Assembly (NCBI GenBank): GCA_029945665.1
Contig: JAQSCZ010000028.1
Span: forward strand, 1 to 37,378
Source of the DNA: a bacterium
Lineage (GTDB): Bacteria; Bacteroidota; Bacteroidia; NS11-12g; UBA955
Direction: 5' to 3'
DNA: 37,378 nt
The position numbers and the translations under genes are program-made. Shown piece by piece: positions 32,890 through 37,378 of the stretch (position 1 is its first letter; every line of letters begins with the position of its first letter). The notes beneath the pieces are model-generated. The model had not been told where the DNA came from, did no database searches, and saw only the letters and a program-made list of their open reading frames with translations.

Positions 32890-33896
32890 GACGTCAATTT
32901 GATATTCTTTTAATGTATTTGTTTTCGTGGCGACTTATACTTTGGTCGTTATTTACAGGCACATTGGCTTTGATTCTTTATCAAGTATTATTGTGGAAAT
33001 GGGTGGCTATTCCATGGCTTCCCGTATCATTGATTGGTACCGCGGTAGCTTTTTATACTGGTTTTAAAAACAATCAATCGTACGAAAGAAGTTGGGAAGC
33101 TCGCAAAATTTGGGGAGGTATCACAAACTATAGCCGGGCATTTGGTTCGGCATCCAGAGCTTTTATTACGGGCGAATATGCAATACCTGCTATTGCTAAT
33201 GAGCATGTTAAATCGCAAATTTAAATTTTAATCTACAGACATATTGCCTGGTTGTATGCCTTGAAACATTCCATGCGTCAGCGAACCCAATGGGAGCATC
33301 AGAAAATGGTAAACAAGCGATATCGAAATTTTTTCGAGAAGAATTTTGATTTTGCAACCTTAGAAAAAGAAATGGCTCCTTTTCTAAACGATGAAGATGA
33401 GCAATGGGTAAGGACTAAGAAAAATATACCTGCGCAATTATTGGATAGGCAATCACAGCATCTTGCGCAATTAAAAAAAGAAGGTTATCTAGAAGATTTT
33501 AGGCACATGGAACTACAAAATCTAATTACGGAATTGTATAAAGAACAAGGGGCAACAGAGCGTATAAAGAACACCCCATTGCCTCGACAATTTGCAACTA
33601 CCAGCACAATCTTCATAGTTATTTTTACATTTCTTTTGCCATTTGGTATGCTAACTGAATTTCACCAACTGGGAGATGGCTTTTTATGGCTAATGATACC
33701 ATTTAATTTGGTTGTTTCATGGGTATTTAGTTTAATGGAATATATGGGCGATTACAGTGAAAATCCATTTGAAGGGCTGATAAATGATGTTCCAATTTAT
33801 AGTATAGTTAGAAATATTGAAATTGATTTAAAAGATATGTTAAGTGAAACTGACTTACCTGAAATGATACAACCGGTTAGAAATATTTTATTTTAA
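32880..33896 (+). pseudogene. Bestrophin-family anion channel gene interrupted by an in-frame TAA
   Basis: Read through, this is a 338-residue bestrophin (UPF0187-like) membrane protein. It has YVRRQFDILLMYLFSWRLIL, the family NNQSYERSWEARKIWGG segment, YRHIAWLYALKH, PLPRQFATTSTIFIVIFTFLLPFGM and the terminal GDYSENPFEGLINDVPI block. The bestrophin fold forms pentameric anion channels. Codon 115 (33222-33224) is TAA in the same frame, immediately before the conserved ILIYRHIAW segment. Both halves are otherwise intact, and no frameshift is needed to join them. It may be a recent nonsense mutation, a sequencing error or a strain variant. The 114-residue N-terminal product alone lacks the pore helices of the second half. 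Confidence 0.9.
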
Positions 33897-34085
33897 CTAT
33901 TGAGTCAGTACTCGATAGTAGCTTTACTTTATATCATAAATCATTTTGTCTTTAGATTGTTGTAAGGACATGTTTTATTTCCAATGATCTATTTTTATGG
34001 AATCAAATTTAAAAAATACAGATAGCTTATGACTGCCTTTGGAAAAACTAAAACAATGTTGGCGAACAACCTATTCAATAAATAT

Positions 34086-35201
34086 TTAAAGTGAAGCAAA
34101 TTGCTTAGTGGTTGCTTTCACTTTCTTTTCTAAAAATACGTCATTCAATTTTTGGGTATACTCATCCATTTCAGAAGCTACCTTATTAAAGTAACCGGTC
34201 AACCCATTAATTTTTTCGAGTGAAATATTTTCCTCATTTAGAACTTGTACAAGTCCCATTAGTGTGGTAACAGGCCTTTTAATAATGTGAGAAATAGAAA
34301 ACATAATTTCTTCTAAGGTTTCAATGTATTCCTTACTTTCGGTTATATCTTGCAAGGTGCCATACCATACTACCCTATCTTCTCTTTTTTCAGGATTCGC
34401 TTTGGCCCTGTGCCATTTAATAGTGCCATCCTCTGCCGCAATCCTAAATTCAAAATCCAAATTGGTCAATGTTTTAAAGGAATTACCAATACTTTCATAC
34501 ACTTTTGGTAAATCATCTGCATGAATGGTATTAAAACCAAGTACAGCATTGTTTTTAAGCATTTCAGGCGTAAGACCAGGATGAATTAAAGTGATACCTT
34601 TACTGACAAATGGGAAACTCATGTCGCCATCATTGGTTATTTGGAATTTAAATAAAGCGCCTGGCGAATGATCTGAAATTTTTTCAATTAGATCATCATT
34701 TGAAACAATTTCCATTTCTTGGTCTATTTTTGCGACTCTAGACAAAAGTAATTCCAAAACTCTGTTGGATAAACTTTTGAGTGTCCTTAATTCAAATTCA
34801 GATAAATTTCGAGGTTCCGTATCTTCAATACAAAATGCCCCTAACAAGTTGCCGTTTTCCGAAACTAAAGGAGCACCTGCATAGAATCTAATTCCATTTT
34901 CACAATCAACGAAAGGATTGTTTTTAAATCTATTGTCAAGAAGCGTATCATTAATAACAAGTATTTGGGAATCTGTTGTATCAATGTTATTACAAAATGA
35001 TAGATCCCTAGGCGTTTCGAGTAAATCAATACCAAATTTGGCTTTGAACCATAGTCTATCTGAATCAATAAAAGAAATGAGTGAAATTGGTACTTGGAAA
35101 ATATCCGCAGCTAATTTAACTATTTCATCAAATTCTTTTTCAGGTTGCGAATCAAGAATTTGAAATTTTTTCAAGTCGTTTAATCTTTCATTTTCGTTCA
35201 T
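34086..35201 (-). CDS. GAF-PAS signalling protein with orphan histidine-kinase dimerisation segment
   Basis: A 371-residue cytoplasmic protein. A GAF domain covers about 1-155 (VPISLISFIDSDRLWFKAKFG, then FYAGAPLVSENGNLLGAFCIED). A PAS domain covers about 172-292, ending in the PAC-like FRIAAEDGTIKWHRAKA and YGTLQDITESK. Residues 296-360 form a helical hairpin with FSISHIIKRPVTTLMGL, matching the H-box of sensor kinases with a candidate phospho-acceptor His305. The protein ends there: no ATPase domain (N, G1 or G2 boxes) is present, and none can be read in the 189 bases beyond its stop. No response regulator is adjacent. It may dimerise with, or be phosphorylated by, another kinase. Confidence 0.82.
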   Translation of the reverse strand: MNENERLNDLKKFQILDSQPEKEFDEIVKLAADIFQVPISLISFIDSDRLWFKAKFGIDLLETPRDLSFCNNIDTTDSQILVINDTLLDNRFKNNPFVDCENGIRFYAGAPLVSENGNLLGAFCIEDTEPRNLSEFELRTLKSLSNRVLELLLSRVAKIDQEMEIVSNDDLIEKISDHSPGALFKFQITNDGDMSFPFVSKGITLIHPGLTPEMLKNNAVLGFNTIHADDLPKVYESIGNSFKTLTNLDFEFRIAAEDGTIKWHRAKANPEKREDRVVWYGTLQDITESKEYIETLEEIMFSISHIIKRPVTTLMGLVQVLNEENISLEKINGLTGYFNKVASEMDEYTQKLNDVFLEKKVKATTKQFASL

Positions 35202-35314
35202 AATCTTTAATTTTAAAAGTATATACGATGAAAATTAAAAATAAGATTTAGATTTCTTTTAAATTGTTAAAATCTTTATGTTTGTTAGAGATTTAATATA
35301 TTTAAATTCAGATA

Positions 35315-36508
35315 ATGGAGAGCAAACTTAAAGGCAGAATTGAATCAATTGATATCCTTAGAGGAATCGCAATGGTAATAATGGCGCTGGACCATGTTCG
35401 CGATTATTTTCATTTTTCAGCAAATACTTCCGACCCATTGGATTTAGATACTACTACGCCCCTACTCTTTTTCACGCGTTGGATCACTCATTTTTGCGCC
35501 CCTGTTTTCATTTTTTTATCAGGCACCTCTATTTATTTACAAAGTATTCGCAAATCTAAATCAGAACTTAGTTTATTTTTATTAAAACGTGGCCTATGGC
35601 TGATACTAGTAGAGATGATTGTAATTACATTTGGGTGGTCATTTAATCCTAATTATCCAGCATTTTTTATGCAAGTTATTTGGGCCATTGGCATCAGCAT
35701 GGCACTTATGGCCTTTATTATTTATTTACCATATTGGGCTATTTTTACCCTTGGTGTTTTAATTGTAATTGGGCATAATTTCTTAGATTATTATGAAATT
35801 CAGGATGGCTTTAAGCCCAATTTTATATGGGATATTTCACACCATGGTGTCTTTAAACCTTATGAATTTATTAAAGGTCATTCATTTCTAATTGTATATC
35901 CATTTTTGCCTTGGACTGGTGTAATGATGCTAGGATATTGCCTTGGCATTTTATATTCTAGTAATTATTCACAAGAGCAAAGATTGCGAAATTTAAAAAT
36001 ATTGGGCCTGACACTTATAGTTCTTTTTATAATTTTGCGTTATACAAATTTATATGGCAATAAGACCCCTTGGGAAGTGCAAAAAAATATTTTATATTCT
36101 TTGTTTTCATTTATCGATGTCAATAAATACCCACCATCATTGTTATACATTTGTATGACTTTAGGACCATCGATTTTAGTTTTAGCATGGCTTGAGTCCT
36201 TTAAAATCACTGGTTTTAAATACTTCAAAGTGTTTGGAAGCGTTGCTTTGTTTTACTATATCCTTCACATTTATTTGATTCATGCGTTGTGCATGCTCAT
36301 TTTCTTTGTTAGAGGTCACCACATGTCTGAAGCAGTAAATCCTGCGGCTCATTTTCCATTTTATTTTGTTATTTCTGGCGAAGGTTTTTCATTGCCTTTG
36401 GTTTATTTCATTTGGATATTGGTGGTATTAATACTTTATCCAATTTGCAAAATTTATGACAAGTATAAAACCAAACATAAAAATAAAAAATGGCTGAGTT
36501 ATCTTTAA
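35315..36508 (+). CDS. DUF1624-type polytopic membrane protein (heparan-alpha-glucosaminide acetyltransferase / YeiB-like)
   Basis: A 397-residue membrane protein with about ten hydrophobic helices. The N-terminal RIESIDILRGIAMVIMALDHVRDY is the hallmark of this family, with the conserved Asp/Arg/His set around the first helix. HFCAPVFIFLSGTS follows and FLPWTGVMMLGYCLG lies in the middle. Family members are related to acyltransferases that carry acetyl groups across the membrane, but a role for bacterial members is rarely shown. It is divergent from the GAF-PAS gene across 113 bases. The following VOC gene has its own promoter. No partner is evident in the neighbourhood. Confidence 0.83.
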   Translation: MESKLKGRIESIDILRGIAMVIMALDHVRDYFHFSANTSDPLDLDTTTPLLFFTRWITHFCAPVFIFLSGTSIYLQSIRKSKSELSLFLLKRGLWLILVEMIVITFGWSFNPNYPAFFMQVIWAIGISMALMAFIIYLPYWAIFTLGVLIVIGHNFLDYYEIQDGFKPNFIWDISHHGVFKPYEFIKGHSFLIVYPFLPWTGVMMLGYCLGILYSSNYSQEQRLRNLKILGLTLIVLFIILRYTNLYGNKTPWEVQKNILYSLFSFIDVNKYPPSLLYICMTLGPSILVLAWLESFKITGFKYFKVFGSVALFYYILHIYLIHALCMLIFFVRGHHMSEAVNPAAHFPFYFVISGEGFSLPLVYFIWILVVLILYPICKIYDKYKTKHKNKKWLSYL

Positions 36509-36514
36509 AAATAC

Positions 36515-36545
36515 TTTGTTGAAAGTAATATATTGAATATGTTTG
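36515..36545 (+). promoter_or_regulatory. Complete Bacteroidota-type promoter for the VOC gene
   Basis: TTTG at 36515-36518 (-33 element) and TATGTTTG at 36538-36545 (-7 element) are separated by exactly 19 bases, the usual spacing. The -7 box ends 14 bases before the ATG at 36560. This is the best full match in the window. Confidence 0.6.
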
Positions 36546-36559
36546 TATAAAAATAATAT

Positions 36560-36940
36560 ATGCAATACCAATCTATAACCGCCAATATAGGGGTTAAAAA
36601 TGTGAATGAAACCGTTCAATTTTATACCGAAAAGCTAGGTTTTGATCTTGTAATGTCAAATCCTGAGGAAGGTGAATATATTTGGGCAATGGTTAGCAAT
36701 GGACATGTCATCTTAATGTTTCAAGATGATGTTAATTTAAAAGAAGAATATCCTGAATTAAGTTCAGCGGGCAAGGGTAATATTACATTTTATGTTAAAA
36801 TAAAAGGAATGGTTGAGTTATTCGAACAATTAAGAGACAGTAATTTAATTGTAAAACCACTTGCACCAACGCCATACGGGGTTGCCGAATTTGCGATCAG
36901 AGATAACAATGGATATATATTAACTATTGCAGAAGCCTAA
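36560..36940 (+). CDS. VOC-superfamily protein (glyoxalase/bleomycin-resistance/dioxygenase fold)
   Basis: A 126-residue single-domain VOC protein made of two beta-alpha-beta-beta-beta units. Unit 1 is ITANIGVKNVNETVQFYTEKLGFDLVM and the following strands. Unit 2 is GNITFYVKIKGMVELFEQLRD, ending in APTPYGVAEFAIRDNNGYILTIAEA. Members of this fold bind metals or small molecules. The usual first-strand metal His is replaced here (ITANIG), so metal catalysis of the glyoxalase type is not supported. It has a clear promoter and appears monocistronic. The substrate cannot be predicted. Confidence 0.85.
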   Translation: MQYQSITANIGVKNVNETVQFYTEKLGFDLVMSNPEEGEYIWAMVSNGHVILMFQDDVNLKEEYPELSSAGKGNITFYVKIKGMVELFEQLRDSNLIVKPLAPTPYGVAEFAIRDNNGYILTIAEA

Positions 36941-36969
36941 CTATTTTAAATTTTATTGGACAATTTTCC

Positions 36970-37378
36970 CTAAAGATACCAATTCATTTTAAAGCCGGTA
37001 AACCAAGCATTGGTATTAATTTCATGGTAACTACTCTCTCCTGGCGCAATTGCTAATCTTCTTTTTACGTTTTGAGAATAACCTCCAAAAACATTTACAA
37101 AACAATTATTGCTTATAGGAATTCTAATGTCACAATATTTGCCATTTCTTACCTCTTTATTTGAAAAGCCTAATCTAATCGCATATTTATCTAGTTGTCC
37201 AAAACCTGTACCAATGCCATAAAAATAATCTATTGCATCTAAAGTAACTGGTTTCATACGCGTGAACTCAAGGTAGAACACATCTAATTTACCGACTCTT
37301 AACTCGGGTAATATTCTTATTTTGGGGTTAATGGACAAAAATGGTGTTAGTAATCTCTGAAACCCATAGCAGGCGTAC
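36970..37378 (-). CDS. C-terminal part of a beta-barrel-like protein, cut by the window edge
   Basis: The minus-strand frame is open to the right edge, and at least 135 codons are present, so only the C-terminus is seen. A TTG at 37338 could look like a start, but coding sequence continues upstream of it (YGFQRLLTPFLSINPKIRIL). The alternating hydrophobic strands (VGKLDVFYLEFTRMKP, YAIRLGFSNKEV, NCFVNVFGGYSQN) and the aromatic end FKMNWYL suggest an outer-membrane barrel or similar envelope protein. I do not recognise the family. It converges on the VOC gene across 29 bases. Confidence 0.6.
   Translation of the reverse strand, partial: YACYGFQRLLTPFLSINPKIRILPELRVGKLDVFYLEFTRMKPVTLDAIDYFYGIGTGFGQLDKYAIRLGFSNKEVRNGKYCDIRIPISNNCFVNVFGGYSQNVKRRLAIAPGESSYHEINTNAWFTGFKMNWYL

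Noticed and set aside
34029-34094. A 21-codon plus-strand frame (ATGACTGCC...) in the 189-base gap after the bestrophin gene.
   Set aside because: Very short, no promoter box or conserved pattern, and it runs into the end of the opposing GAF-PAS gene. The gap otherwise shows only AT-rich sequence.

Overview
The window is an AT-rich, gene-dense chromosomal segment from a member of the Bacteroidota; order and genus cannot be fixed from sequence alone. The evidence is the family set (HU-CCDC81-type/SPOR-like protein, ExbB-ExbD-TonB followed by folC and rnhA, a sigma-70 ECF factor beside a large membrane protein, the Bacteroidota form of YebC, lipoproteins with very short signal peptides), the near absence of Shine-Dalgarno sites, and repeated TAnnTTTG(C) boxes upstream of genes, which is the -7 element of Bacteroidota promoters. 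I see no tRNA, rRNA, CRISPR array, transposase or phage gene, and no gene-free stretch longer than about 190 bases. The content looks like core or housekeeping chromosome.

Layout. 1-3.5 kb: a small membrane protein, then a TetR regulator - ABC1/UbiB-type atypical kinase - short-chain dehydrogenase operon closed by a strong hairpin that also serves the converging operon. 3.5-5.7 kb: ECF sigma factor with an overlapping single-pass membrane protein, probably its regulator. 5.8-9.9 kb: M20 amidohydrolase, a lipoprotein, heptose-7-phosphate kinase with an aspartate-type aminotransferase. 10-14.8 kb: a membrane-anchored HU-like/SPOR-like protein, ExbB, ExbD, a TonB-like protein, folC and rnhA, all on the plus strand. 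14.8-17 kb: yebC-uspA-ribE on the minus strand. 17.1-20.8 kb: a lipoprotein, an Asp-box beta-propeller protein and 3-hydroxybutyryl-CoA dehydrogenase.

20.9-25.7 kb is the most coherent functional locus. A MerR-type regulator with a cobalamin-binding domain carrying the W-x9-EH signature of CarH/LitR photoreceptors is divergent, across 39 bases, from an epimerase-like SDR39U1 protein and a class I photolyase. The photoreceptor gene runs 4 bases before a double-ATPase ABC gene. This looks like a light-sensing switch controlling light-dependent DNA repair.

25.8-37.4 kb: an Omp85-like outer-membrane protein, a 2-oxo acid dehydrogenase E2 subunit, a GT4 glycosyltransferase with a GNAT-like protein, a methyltransferase - NAD(P)-binding protein - bestrophin operon, a GAF-PAS protein with an orphan histidine-kinase dimerisation segment, a DUF1624-type membrane acyltransferase, a VOC protein, and the C-terminal part of a beta-barrel-like protein cut by the window edge. 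The bestrophin gene carries one in-frame TAA at codon 115 and is annotated as a pseudogene or sequence error.

Several starts were moved inward from upstream TTG codons to ATG or GTG codons that fit the family N-terminus, a signal peptide or a promoter box; each case is explained in its entry.
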